This document shows, piece after piece, positions 12,482 to 22,253 of a stretch of 64,000 bases of DNA (positions within the stretch are counted from its first letter, which is position 1; each line of letters begins with the position of its first letter). The stretch is from Adiantum capillus-veneris (Eukaryota; Streptophyta; Polypodiopsida; Polypodiales; Pteridaceae): NCBI GenBank assembly GCA_014529385.2, contig CM043968.1, forward strand, positions 130,878,018 to 130,942,017, read 5' to 3'. The notes under the pieces are model-generated. The model saw only the letters and a program-made list of their open reading frames with translations. It had not been told where the DNA came from and did not search any database. The position numbers and the translations under genes were made by a program.

Positions 12482-12998
12482 TTCTTCTCTTGTTTCCTCT
12501 CTTCCCTCTTTGAATTATGGTGAAGAGGAGTATGCGGTGTTCTTCTCCATTTAGGGGGTGTTGGAGAGAGTTTTGCCCATCGTCTTCGTGGAGCCATCTC
12601 CACCAAGGTGGCAGGAGACTCGCTTCTTTCTCGTTCTTTTGGTGGGGGCTCTACCGTTGAAACTTGGGTTCTCCTTTGAGAAGGAGATGCCTCATTGAGT
12701 AGTAAACTTTTGAGCCCTTCGTACGGATCCTCCTCTTATTCCTTATCAAAGAGCCCTCTTTTGGAAGTCTCGCCAAGAACTTTCCTAGGTACTCTCCTCA
12801 TACTCTCTCTTCTTGGTGGGGAGTTTGGAGAATACCATGGGTGTGCAATTGCTGTAGCACTTTACCTTGATTGCCTAGGGCTTGTTGAAGCCTAGAAACA
12901 AGATATCTTACAAGCATAGGGGCATCATTAGTTTCTCTTTCATTAGCAAAATCAAAGCTATCAACATTCATTTCAATCTGTTTTCCCTTGTCAGCCAT
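12482..12998 (-). pseudogene. gag: element B gag, N-terminal part only
   Basis: ATG at 12998 opens a frame whose first residues (NVDSFDFANE, DAPMLVRYLVSRLQQALGN) parallel the Gag start of element D. Frameshifts break it after residue 66, but the Arg/Ser-rich continuation is recognisable down to about 12482 (ERKQEKKK-like sequence). There it joins RT sequence directly. Capsid, zinc knuckle and protease are missing. Confidence 0.8.
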
Positions 12999-13409
12999 AC
13001 CAGCAAATTTTAGTTGTAAATTTTTACTTGTACTTTGGCACTTCGACCCCTAGTTGCTACTCCTCTTTACCTTCAAAGATAAGCACTCAAGCATCTAGAC
13101 CCGTGGCTCAAAAATTATTAATTGCAAGGAATAGAAGAGAGGGTTTCACAGAGCCGAGACAGCACCGGTTCCTGTCAAGATTCTAATAGCTCAATAATGG
13201 TAAAGCCATAGGAAATCCCCATAAGACTCCATTATTAAGACCATAGCTCTGGACGGTATCCCTGTTAACTGCATAAAGCAGGCGTGCTTCAAGGATAAAA
13301 AATCCCTATTCTACTTACTCTTTTGCAATTAATAACACCAACCATTTGTAGAAAGCTTGAGGAACTCTCTTCTTGAGCAAGAAGAGAGAAACCAATAGAT
13401 TAATACCAA
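12999..13409 (-). other. leader and decayed primer binding site of element B
   Basis: Immediately inside the 5' LTR (13398-13409) the minus strand reads TTGGTATTAATC, a decayed form of the initiator-Met primer site TTGGTATCAGAG found intact in element D. No gene is seen in the rest. Confidence 0.7.
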
Positions 13410-14829
13410 TGTAACATTTAATTCACTAGTAACTTGTGTGTAGAGAAAAATGATAACATAGCGAGCATTTCATTAAAAAAAAGTTTCTAATGAGCATGGA
13501 GAGAGTACTAGTTGAATAAAGCAACATAGCAATTACATCTGGCTAGTTTGGCAAGACAATACTTGAAAACAGAGAGAAATAGAACAATTGACAACAATTG
13601 AGGAACGGATTTACATGGAGCCGGTTACCCTCCATAAAGGCTTTGTATTATAGAAACTTGTTGGTGCAATGAAGATGGAAGCTTCACGCACCAAGTTATT
13701 CTTGAAAAACACACCTAGTGGGCCTAGCCTCAGTCCCAATACCTCACACACCTTCAAAGATGGTGAGAGCTAGTAGGTAATGAGGAAATATTGAGAGGAA
13801 GAAGATGTATCTTACGAGAAAGAAGTATTCTCCTCACATAATCACTCTAATAGCATAGCTCAGCTTAGAAATTAGCATGGTAGAGGAGATGAGCATGCCA
13901 TTGAAGCTTGGCTCTTGGTTGGATTTTCATTCCATAGCCAAGAGTTGTTGGTGTAGGCCTCTACTTCTCAATGCTTGGAGAAGGAGATGGAGTTATTTCT
14001 CAACACATGATTTGTGTGTGTGTGTAGAAAAGTTTTTTTTAGTGCCAACCTCTCTCTTCTTGATCTACCCCTCTTCCAAAATGTTCTTGCTGGCTTCCCA
14101 TTGGCTCCTGTAGCGCTTATCTAATAACAATTAAGAAGCATACTTGATAGCCTTGTGACAAGTATCCCCCTTTCCCCTTTTGTGAGAGCTTTATGTAAGT
14201 AAAATAACTTATTTAAACTCTCATTGGACCTTTTAGACTTCTGGCCCAATAGGAATCAAGCAAGCCATTGGGTTGTTGGATGGACCCCTTCGTAGACTGC
14301 CCAATCGTCTTCTAGGGAGCTTAATTTCTGTTGGTTCTTAATTTCTACTGCCCAATTGTCTTCTAGGGAGCTTAATTTCTACTCTAGCCTAATTCTTATT
14401 GGTCCACCTCTATGGGCATCCAATTGGATTTGAGGGGAGATTGGGGGCAACTGGGCTAGGAGCCTGCCATGTCTCCATTCTTCCCTTTGTGTAAAGGGAG
14501 AGCTTGGGAGTGTGTGTAGGTGTGTTTCCCTCTCTACCCCTATCATTAGGGCTCGCCCCCTCCTTCCTAGGGGTGTGGAAGACTTTTTAGTCTTCCCATA
14601 ACCATCCAATTTTCCCCACTTTTGGCCATTGGACTTTTTAATTAATTTTTGGAACTTTAGCCTATGGAAGCCTTAATGGAGCTGAACCTTAGGTCTTTTA
14701 AGCTCCATTGATGCACATTTCTCTTTTACAGATTTTCCCCCTTTGGATCCCCTGGTACCTCCCCACATTAAATGATCAAATTAACATGAGAAAATAAATT
14801 GGGAGAATTATATATTAGTTTTTATGACA
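13410..14829 (-). repeat. 5' LTR of element B
   Basis: On the minus strand it begins TGTCATAAAAAC (14829) and ends AAATGTTACA (13410), 1,420 bp, next to the primer site. It contains a 51-bp tandem duplication (14297-14398). The flanking plus-strand bases 14830-14834 are AGTTA, inside the higher-order repeat. Confidence 0.88.
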
Positions 14830-15551
14830 AGTTATCTAAGGTAGGAATGGGGATTTTTGGTCTCAAGAATCATTGAGACATGGAGAAAGGATAAACTCCA
14901 CCACTTGTCCAAGCTAGGCTCTATTAAAACATAGAGAAATTAGATATATGTTGTACATGACGAGTTTAGCCTCAAGATCCACCACTTGTCCAAGCTAGGC
15001 CGATCTATTGAAACATGAAAAAACAAGATATGTTGTATGTTGAGAGTTTTGTTTAAAGATCCACGACTTGTCTTAGCTAATCTCTATTGAAACATGGTGT
15101 GGAGAAAAGCTCCACCACTTGTCCAACTTAAGATTCATAGATAGTAGTTTTTTTAGTTATCCAACACTTTTTTAACCTCTAGAAAGAGGTGGAAGAAAAG
15201 CTAGTTATCTAAGGTAGGGATGGGGATGTTTGGTCTCAAGAATCATTGAGACATGGAGAGAAGATAATCTCCACTACTTTTACAAGCTTGGATCAATTGA
15301 AACATGGAGAGAAGGAAGCTCCATGAGATGTCCAAACTAGGCTTGATTGAACCATGAAAACCCCTAGCTGTTTTCAATCTCAAGGATTTTATTTTTTTTA
15401 AACGTAGCTCCATGGGAACATGGGGATAAGAAAAGGTACACCACTTGTCTAGGCCAAGATCCATTGAAAGACAAAGAGAGGCAAGTTTAACCATTTGTCC
15501 AAGCCATGATCCATTAAAATGTGAAAACCCCATGATGGTTTTATTCTACGT
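14830..15551 (+). repeat. higher-order repeat array, left segment
   Basis: Copies of the core TCCACCACTTGTCCAAGCTA followed by TTGAAACATGG-like sequence recur every 50-110 bp. It ends where element C inserted, and continues at 22254 after C's 3' LTR. No coding region is supported. Confidence 0.85.
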
Positions 15552-16376
15552 TGTCGTACTGTAACACGTACATAGTGGGAACGCATGCTACAAGATCTAT
15601 CTTTTATTTTTTTAGATACATAATTATATTTCCTATAGTGTACATATGCATATTTAAGTATAATAATAAGCCTTCTATCTCATCCTATTATTTTTCTCAA
15701 GGGTAACCTATTCTTACTTTACCATCAGAAAATACTATGGGAAAAGCATCAATAGCTCCGCCTCTTTAACTTGGGGCAAAAAGCATTGATTCTTTATTTC
15801 TACTATCTCATTATCATCTCACACCCTAGCTAGATCCTATATCTAGGGTAAACTCCAATATATATATATTCTATGTATTTTTTATACTTTTCTTATATTT
15901 CTTTTTAAATAGCTACTAGGAGAGAATCAAATCCTAGTGGGACACTAGGTGGCATGATTTCAAAGATACACTTATTTTAATGCATTATTGCAAGCATGAT
16001 TACAAAACTTTGTCAAGGAGCAATGTCATGATTTCATATGGCATGAGGTGTCCTTTGGAATCAAATGAAAGTCTAGGCTAAGGGGACCACATGAAGACTT
16101 TTGCTGCCAGAAATGGACCCTATTTTGATGAATTTTTTACACAAGGTTCCAATCCGAATTGGAGAATGATTTTAAAATGAAAATCGTAGCTAATGAGCTG
16201 AAGTTTCTGCCCATATTTTTACTTTTTTATTTGGAGCTACGGTTGAGGAGATATGATCAAAATACTGGACCCCAGTCTGCCCACATCATGCAGGGACAAC
16301 TCATTTCCAACTTTTCCAATTCCTGTTCACACTGGCTCCTCTCTTCTTGTGTAAACCCTTGGGGGTTCCCTTCACC

Positions 16377-16385
16377 TATAAAAGG
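16377..16385 (+). promoter_or_regulatory. TATA box of element C LTR
   Basis: TATAAAAGG in a local GC-richer context. A start about 30 bp downstream (near 16410) would put AATAAA at 16565 inside the R region, the usual LTR layout. The copy in the 3' LTR is at 21079-21087. Confidence 0.75.
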
Positions 16386-16922
16386 GGAACTCTTCTTCCT
16401 TGAAAAGGAACATAAGCATTCAAGCCATTGATGAGAGGAATTCTTGAGGGAGTGAGTAGTAATGCCTAATTGTACTTAGCCATTAACATAAGCCCAAGCC
16501 TACACTTTCTCCTAGAGGGAGACTAGCCATTCTTGCAACAAGCTAACCTTGGAAGATCAACTCTAATAAAAGAAGGTCTTGCACTTGGTGTATCAATCAA
16601 AGTGGAATTATCCACTCTTCTTCTCTCTCCCATCAATAATGGTGCCGAAGGGTTTCAAGTAAGATGTGTTCTACATTGATGTTTTCTTGATTTCTTGTCG
16701 TTTTCATTTTCATCTCTAATCCAATATATATATATATATCTAATCTCATCTCCTTAACCAAACCTATCTCTCTCATTCATTCATCCTCTCTAGGTTCTCT
16801 TTGCTACAGGTACATCTCTCCCCGCAGTATCCTTATTGCTTACGGGCAAGAATAGGGCTTGGGAGGGAAACTTCTCATCTCTTCACTTCTCTCATATCTA
16901 CATTTCTCACATACTATCCTAG

Positions 16923-17141
16923 ATGAATAACCCACATGATGATCATTTCTATCGCTTTCACTCTGTACGATCTATTAGAATTAACGTATGGATTAGCCGT
17001 AAAATACACTTTCAACAACGTATAGTGTTTCTCTTCGGCCCTGAAAGGCTCAATGAAATACTTCTATCACCGGATCCCATCATACTACCTCTCATAGACT
17101 ATAATTTTTCTTTTGATGTAAGCGTAGTTATCTTGCTATGA
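16923..17141 (+). CDS. small LTR-encoded ORF A (72 aa), paralogue of ORF B
   Basis: The ATG at 16923 opens 72 codons in the LTR, downstream of the likely transcription start, so it would lie in the 5' leader ahead of gag. I do not recognise the protein. Residues 27-72 align without gaps to residues 25-70 of the next ORF at 22 of 46 identical positions. The shared residues include Phe-Gln, Leu-Phe-Gly, Arg-Leu-Asn, Ile-Leu-Pro, Asp-Val. At 14 of the 22 identical residues the codons differ synonymously, including Ser TCT versus AGC, which points to selection on protein rather than a fresh DNA duplication. It stops in an ATGA overlap with ORF B. The exact copy in the 3' LTR is at 21625-21843. 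No signal peptide is obvious; the C-terminus is hydrophobic. Confidence 0.6.
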   Translation: MNNPHDDHFYRFHSVRSIRINVWISRKIHFQQRIVFLFGPERLNEILLSPDPIILPLIDYNFSFDVSVVILL

Positions 17142-17350
17142 ACCAAGAGGATTTGTACACACAATTAATCCCAATCACTAGACAAAATATCTATATTATG
17201 GTAAGCACAAAACTACAATTCCAAAGAACAATTCGTAGCCTATTTGGTCAGTCAAGATTGAATGCCATTAACTCATCCATTAACCCTTTCATATTACCCA
17301 TGATACGATATGACCATAGCCTTGATGTTTTCATCTTTGTATTGTTTTGA
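17138..17350 (+). CDS. small LTR-encoded ORF B (70 aa), paralogue of ORF A
   Basis: It starts in the ATGA overlap with ORF A, an arrangement suited to termination-reinitiation. The 70-residue protein shares with ORF A a hydrophobic C-terminal half and the ordered residues F-Q, L-F-G, R-L-N-x-I, I-L-P, Y, S-x-D-V. The family is unknown to me. The 3' LTR copy (21840-22052) differs at one residue (Arg to Cys, CGT to TGT). The gag ATG lies 254 bases after its stop, so the LTR transcript would carry A, B and gag in series. Confidence 0.6.
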   Translation: MNQEDLYTQLIPITRQNIYIMVSTKLQFQRTIRSLFGQSRLNAINSSINPFILPMIRYDHSLDVFIFVLF

Positions 17351-17557
17351 CATTCTCTTTTGCGTTCTTTCTTTGTGTGTGTGAATGCAAGAGAGAAAGA
17401 GTGAGTCTTCTTTGATTGCACTTCTTTCCAAACCCTAGTCTTCATGGCATCTATGGTTTAACTCCTTTATATAGTTTTTGTTGAGTTCTCTCACAAACTC
17501 TCACAGCCATAAGCCCGGTGCTTTCCTGGCAAGACCGCAAATTTCTCGACATATTTT

Positions 17558-17579
17558 TGGTGAACCCGACGCGAATCTG
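17558..17579 (+). other. probable primer binding site of element C
   Basis: TGGTGAACCCGACGCGAATC begins six bases after the LTR end. TGG at the start and a T-arm-like ending fit a tRNA 3' end. It is neither the initiator-Met site nor the Asp site used by the other elements here; I cannot name the tRNA. Confidence 0.55.
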
Positions 17580-17604
17580 CTAGGGTGAGAGTTTGTGGGT
17601 AACC

Positions 17605-20277
17605 ATGGGTGATCATGTTGAGCAACAGGGTATGCATTTTGACCCAGCAACAATGCAAATGTTTCAAGCATTTGCAATGTTCATGCAACAACAACATGCT
17701 ACTGAAAGAAGGGAGATTTCAGCAACGAAGGCCATACAAGCGGTCGTCAACAGAATGGATCAGTTCAATGGCAAAGATGTAACCAAGTACTTACGCGAGT
17801 ATGTGAAGGAGATGGAGCTGCATCGCGTGTCAGAAGGTGAGATGATTCAAAGCTTTGAGCTAGTTGTTGCTCCAGAAATTAGGGAGCATGTTAGGGCAAT
17901 TAAAGATGGGCATGGGAGAAATTGGGAAGAACTCAAAGTAGCTTTAAAGGAGGAATATTTCATGGAGGACTCTGAGAGAGTGACCAAAAGGACATTCTTA
18001 GAATGGGTAGTCAAGCCAAAGCAAGGACTATCAATAACAGAGCTACTTAGGGAATTTGTGCGGCGCTATGCACAACTCACTAGGACAGAAAGGGCCACAC
18101 TAGATGCAGAGAAGACAGATCTTTTCTTACAAGCTGCAGGTAAAGAGTTTCAAGAAAATTTGGAGCTTCTTCTTGAAGATAAAGATGCTGAGCAAGGACT
18201 AAAGACCGACTGGAATGAGGTTGAAGGTGCTGTCTCACTGCTTGCCAAACGACAAAGAAGAAGGGACAAGATGGTAGTAAACACTACAAGTCCTTTCACC
18301 TCAACTTCTGACAAAATGGTAAAGCCTACTTTTATCGCTCCTAAGTTTGATGAGTCCATGCTAGATGAGCTTGTGAAGGGAATGCGTGACTTGAAGGTGA
18401 AGTTTGCAAAGCTTGAAGAAAAAGGCCAACCATCAGGGCCACTTCCTAGGCAAAGACAACAGCCCAAAGAAGGGTTTGTTAATAAATGTATTTGGTGTGA
18501 TAGTACAAACCATGTAAGAAGGGATTGTGATGATTTTAGTGATGCTTTGTCAAAAGATGTTGTCTTTTTTAAGGATGGTAAAATCCACTTAAGAGAGACA
18601 GGTCTACCCTTGAGAACTAACTTTGGGAAGGGGGGAATGCAAACCTTAGTTGAAGATATGGCAACCAAGCATGCCACCTCTTCAGTTGAGGCAGCTACTT
18701 ATGGAGTAAAAATTGAACATTTTTGTGATGAAGAAGTGAGTGACCATCATGGTCAAATTTGGCCAAATGTCATGCAATTAGCTAAAAAGGGAAAGCTTAC
18801 AAAAGAGATTCTACATGAAGCAGGTGATTGCATACGTCTAGAAACAGGATGGAGTGATCCAGTGGACTCATTGTCAGTGCATGCCTACATTACAAAATGC
18901 CAACAAAATGAGGCAATTGTAGAAGAGAAGCGCAGACGTGAGAATGCTGATGAAGGACCATCAAAAAGAGCTTCTAGAAGTGGGGGAAGAAGCGACTCAA
19001 TGCCTTCTCAAACACCCTCAACAAAAGGAGCATCTCCACCTGAAGTACTCATGGAGGAGTCTACAATAGGAAAGAAGAAAGAGCCAACAAAAGGAATGAC
19101 AGATGCACATTCTCTGCATGAGGATTGGGGTTCTGCAGATGAAGCTATGAATCTTCAAGATTCACAAATCAAAGATAGAGAAGTGTTTGGGAATGCTATA
19201 CAGGTTGAAGTGACATCAGAGGATAGAGTAGAAGAGCAAGAAACCTCTTGGGATATGGTCTGTGATTGGGGTGATATTTCTTATCTATGTGAAGATGCAA
19301 ATAAAGATGCTTGCCATAAAGTGCCTACTATACAGGGTTGCCTGCAGGTATGCAAACAATATCTGAGGCATAAAAGGGATTTAGGTCTTGTGTCACAGGG
19401 TATAAATTGCAAGCAAGTTTGTGAGCATCTATCTGCTATGGATAGGAAGGGTATACATGGTGATTCCTTGAAGCAAGAAGAGGATGCTAGCTCTACGCTG
19501 ACACCAGAGCCATGTAATGAAGAAGGGTTCTCCCTAGATGAGTGGAGACATGATTCAATTGAAGATAATTTAGTGATGAGTCAAAAGCGAAGAAGGGGTG
19601 AAGATATTGTGTCAGAGACTAACTCCAAGGAGGTTTTTGAGCAGTCGGTTACAAGTGACCGGGAGCATACCTACCAGGATGATTTGGAAAGGGAATTAGA
19701 CACCATATTTGAGAGGTATGCAATGTTTTATGCTATAAAGCTGGAGAGGTATTTGGTAAAAGGTGAGAGAATTGATGAGAGGTTTACCATGCACATTTCT
19801 GAGGTTTCTCTCGATGTTGAGAAAGGCTATCTAGAGGATTCTTTTGAGAATGAAGATGCAGATTCAGACTTCTATGCGAAAGAGGTACATATGGATTTAC
19901 AGGTTGGTCAGAAGGTTGAAGTGCAGTTTCAAAAATCTTTCAAGTATATTACAGGAAGCCTAGAAGTGTTTTTTGAAGAGGAGGATGAGGAACTTATGTC
20001 TCTACGTCATGAAGATTTTGCGCATAATGGAGATTTGTTACAGATGTTTTGGAGACAGATGTATATAATAATTCCTTCTGATCCGAGAGCAATTAAAAGA
20101 TGCGGAGAATCTCAATGCTTAGTACAATATAAGTTTTTGAGTTACCCATATGATCCTGGAGGAGGTCATGGGATGACAGGGGATACAATTGCTTTCACAA
20201 GTTACCATGAGTTTGGCACATGCCGGAGGATGTGCAGGTTTAGAGGGGGTGGATGTCGTACTGTAACACGTACATAG
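17605..20277 (+). CDS. gag: intact Gag-only polyprotein of element C (890 aa)
   Basis: ATG 17605 has a good context (ACCATGG) and opens 890 codons without interruption. Residues about 40-200 resemble a retrotransposon capsid domain: WEELKVALKEEYF, ERVTKRTFLEWV and a conserved ELLREFVRRYAQL segment. A CX2CX4HX4C zinc knuckle (CIWC...H...C) lies at residues 295-308, followed by the RETGLPLRTNFGKGGMQTL block common next to such knuckles in plant Gag-only proteins. The last 500 residues are acidic and show no domain I know; no protease DTG/DSG site or RT motif is present. The frame runs through the polypurine tract and ends at a TAG in the 3' LTR, so the last seven residues are LTR-encoded. The protein should package RNA in particles whose enzymes come from another element. 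Confidence 0.88.
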   Translation: MGDHVEQQGMHFDPATMQMFQAFAMFMQQQHATERREISATKAIQAVVNRMDQFNGKDVTKYLREYVKEMELHRVSEGEMIQSFELVVAPEIREHVRAIKDGHGRNWEELKVALKEEYFMEDSERVTKRTFLEWVVKPKQGLSITELLREFVRRYAQLTRTERATLDAEKTDLFLQAAGKEFQENLELLLEDKDAEQGLKTDWNEVEGAVSLLAKRQRRRDKMVVNTTSPFTSTSDKMVKPTFIAPKFDESMLDELVKGMRDLKVKFAKLEEKGQPSGPLPRQRQQPKEGFVNKCIWCDSTNHVRRDCDDFSDALSKDVVFFKDGKIHLRETGLPLRTNFGKGGMQTLVEDMATKHATSSVEAATYGVKIEHFCDEEVSDHHGQIWPNVMQLAKKGKLTKEILHEAGDCIRLETGWSDPVDSLSVHAYITKCQQNEAIVEEKRRRENADEGPSKRASRSGGRSDSMPSQTPSTKGASPPEVLMEESTIGKKKEPTKGMTDAHSLHEDWGSADEAMNLQDSQIKDREVFGNAIQVEVTSEDRVEEQETSWDMVCDWGDISYLCEDANKDACHKVPTIQGCLQVCKQYLRHKRDLGLVSQGINCKQVCEHLSAMDRKGIHGDSLKQEEDASSTLTPEPCNEEGFSLDEWRHDSIEDNLVMSQKRRRGEDIVSETNSKEVFEQSVTSDREHTYQDDLERELDTIFERYAMFYAIKLERYLVKGERIDERFTMHISEVSLDVEKGYLEDSFENEDADSDFYAKEVHMDLQVGQKVEVQFQKSFKYITGSLEVFFEEEDEELMSLRHEDFAHNGDLLQMFWRQMYIIIPSDPRAIKRCGESQCLVQYKFLSYPYDPGGGHGMTGDTIAFTSYHEFGTCRRMCRFRGGGCRTVTRT
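20239..20253 (+). other. polypurine tract of element C, overlapped by the gag frame
   Basis: TTTAGAGGGGGTGGA sits directly before the 3' LTR start TGTCG. It is translated as part of the Gag C-terminus. Confidence 0.8.
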
Positions 20278-22253
20278 TGGGAACGCATGCTACAAGATCT
20301 ATCTTTTATTTTTTTAGATACATAATTATATTTCCTATAGTGTACATATGCATATTTAAGTATAATAATAAGCCTTCTATCTCATCCTATTATTTTTCTC
20401 AAGGGTAACCTATTCTTACTTTACCATCAGAAAATACTATGGGAAAAGCATCAATAGCTCCGCCTCTTTAACTTGGGGCAAAAAGCATTGATTCTTTATT
20501 TCTACTATCTCATTATCATCTCACACCCTAGCTAGATCCTATATCTAGGGTAAACTCCAATATATATATATTCTATGTATTTTTTATACTTTTCTTATAT
20601 TTCTTTTTAAATAGCTACTAGGAGAGAATCAAATCCTAGTGGGACACTAGGTGGCATGATTTCAAAGATACACTTATTTTAATGCATTATTGCAAGCATG
20701 ATTACAAAACTTTGTCAAGGAGCAATGTCATGATTTCATATGGCATGAGGTGTCCTTTGGAATCAAATGAAAGTCTAGGCTAAGGGGACCACATGAAGAC
20801 TTTTGCTGCCAGAAATGGACCCTATTTTGATGAATTTTTTACACAAGGTTCCAATCCGAATTGGAGAATGATTTTAAAATGAAAATCGTAGCTAATGAGC
20901 TGAAGTTTCTGCCCATATTTTTACTTTTTTATTTGGAGCTACGGTTGAGGAGATATGATCAAAATACTGGACCCCAGTCTGCCCACATCATGCAGGGACA
21001 ACTCATTTCCAACTTTTCCAATTCCTGTTCACACTGGCTCCTCTCTTCTTGTGTAAACCCTTGGGGGTTCCCTTCACCTATAAAAGGGGAACTCTTCTTC
21101 CTTGAAAAGGAACATAAGCATTCAAGCCATTGATGAGAGGAATTCTTGAGGGAGTGAGTAGTAATGCCTAATTGTACTTAGCCATTAACATAAGCCCAAG
21201 CCTACACTTTCTCCTAGAGGGAGACTAGCCATTCTTGCAACAAGCTAACCTTGGAAGATCAACTCTAATAAAAGAAGGTCTTGCACTTGGTGTATCAATC
21301 AAAGTGGAATTATCCACTCTTCTTCTCTCTCCCATCAATAATGGTGCCGAAGGGTTTCAAGTAAGATGTGTTCTACATTGATGTTTTCTTGATTTCTTGT
21401 CGTTTTCATTTTCATCTCTAATCCAACATATATATATATATCTAATCTCATCTCCTTAACCAAACCTATCTCTCTCATTCATTCATCCTCTCTAGGTTCT
21501 CTTTGCTACAGGTACATCTCTCCCCGCAGTATCCTTATTGCTTACGGGCAAGAATAGGGCTTGGGAGGGAAACTTCTCATCTCTTCACTTCTCTCATATC
21601 TACATTTCTCACATACTATCCTAGATGAATAACCCACATGATGATCATTTCTATCGCTTTCACTCTGTACGATCTATTAGAATTAACGTATGGATTAGCC
21701 GTAAAATACACTTTCAACAACGTATAGTGTTTCTCTTCGGCCCTGAAAGGCTCAATGAAATACTTCTATCACCGGATCCCATCATACTACCTCTCATAGA
21801 CTATAATTTTTCTTTTGATGTAAGCGTAGTTATCTTGCTATGAACCAAGAGGATTTGTACACACAATTAATCCCAATCACTAGACAAAATATCTATATTA
21901 TGGTAAGCACAAAACTACAATTCCAAAGAACAATTTGTAGCCTATTTGGTCAGTCAAGATTGAATGCCATTAACTCATCCATTAACCCTTTCATATTACC
22001 CATGATACGATATGACCATAGCCTTGATGTTTTCATCTTCGTATTGTTTTGACATTCTCTTTTGCGTTCTTTCTTTGTGTGTGTGAATGCAAGAGAGAAA
22101 GAGTGAGTCTTCTTTGATTGCACTTCTTTCCAAACCCTAGTCTTCATGGCATCTATGGTTTAACTCCTTCATATAGTTTTTGTTGAGTTCTCTCACAAAC
22201 TCTCATAGCAATAAGCCCGGTGCTTTCCTGGCAAGACCGCAAATTTCTCGACA
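20254..22253 (+). repeat. 3' LTR of element C
   Basis: 2,000 bp, nearly identical to the 5' LTR. Differences I can see by eye fall near 21426, 21933, 22040, 22170 and 22207-22210. It ends CGACA, followed by ACGTGGG, where the higher-order repeat resumes. Confidence 0.93.

Larger units (their letters stand above)
7652..14829 (-). mobile_element. Ty3/gypsy element B, internally deleted, with nested solo LTR
   Basis: A minus-strand LTR retrotransposon with 5' LTR at 13410-14829, internal region at 10144-13409 and a 3' LTR that starts at 10143. The 3' LTR is interrupted by a solo LTR of the element-D family (7849-9842) and stops abruptly at 7652. The internal region keeps the gag N-terminus and the late RT to integrase part; the rest of gag, the protease and most of RT are missing. 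Its proteins resemble those of element D (same Gag start, same integrase). The outer end of the 3' LTR appears to lie at 62093-63087 in opposite orientation. Confidence 0.8.
15552..17551 (+). repeat. 5' LTR of element C
   Basis: 2,000 bp, TGTCG...CGACA, nearly identical to 20254-22253. It contains a TATA box, an AATAAA signal (16565-16570) and two small overlapping ORFs downstream of the likely transcription start. Confidence 0.93.
15552..22253 (+). mobile_element. element C: TR-GAG-like non-autonomous LTR retrotransposon, young and intact
   Basis: Two 2,000-bp LTRs, starting TGTCG and ending CGACA, flank a 2.7-kb interior with one long Gag ORF and no protease, RT, RNase H or integrase. The LTRs differ at only a handful of positions, so insertion was recent. 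ACGT is repeated at both flanks (15548-15551 and 22254-22257) in sequence that otherwise reads through as the higher-order repeat. The layout fits the published TR-GAG class (terminal repeats plus GAG), which needs proteins from an autonomous partner. No such partner is in this window. Confidence 0.88.

Noticed and set aside
16159-16431. 90-residue ORF in both LTRs of element C
   Set aside because: It spans the TATA box and likely transcription start, so it would not be transcribed whole; unlike ORFs A and B it has no paralogue to show selection.
18150-18677. 175-residue minus-strand open frame
   Set aside because: It is antisense to the intact Gag of element C and has no domain of its own.
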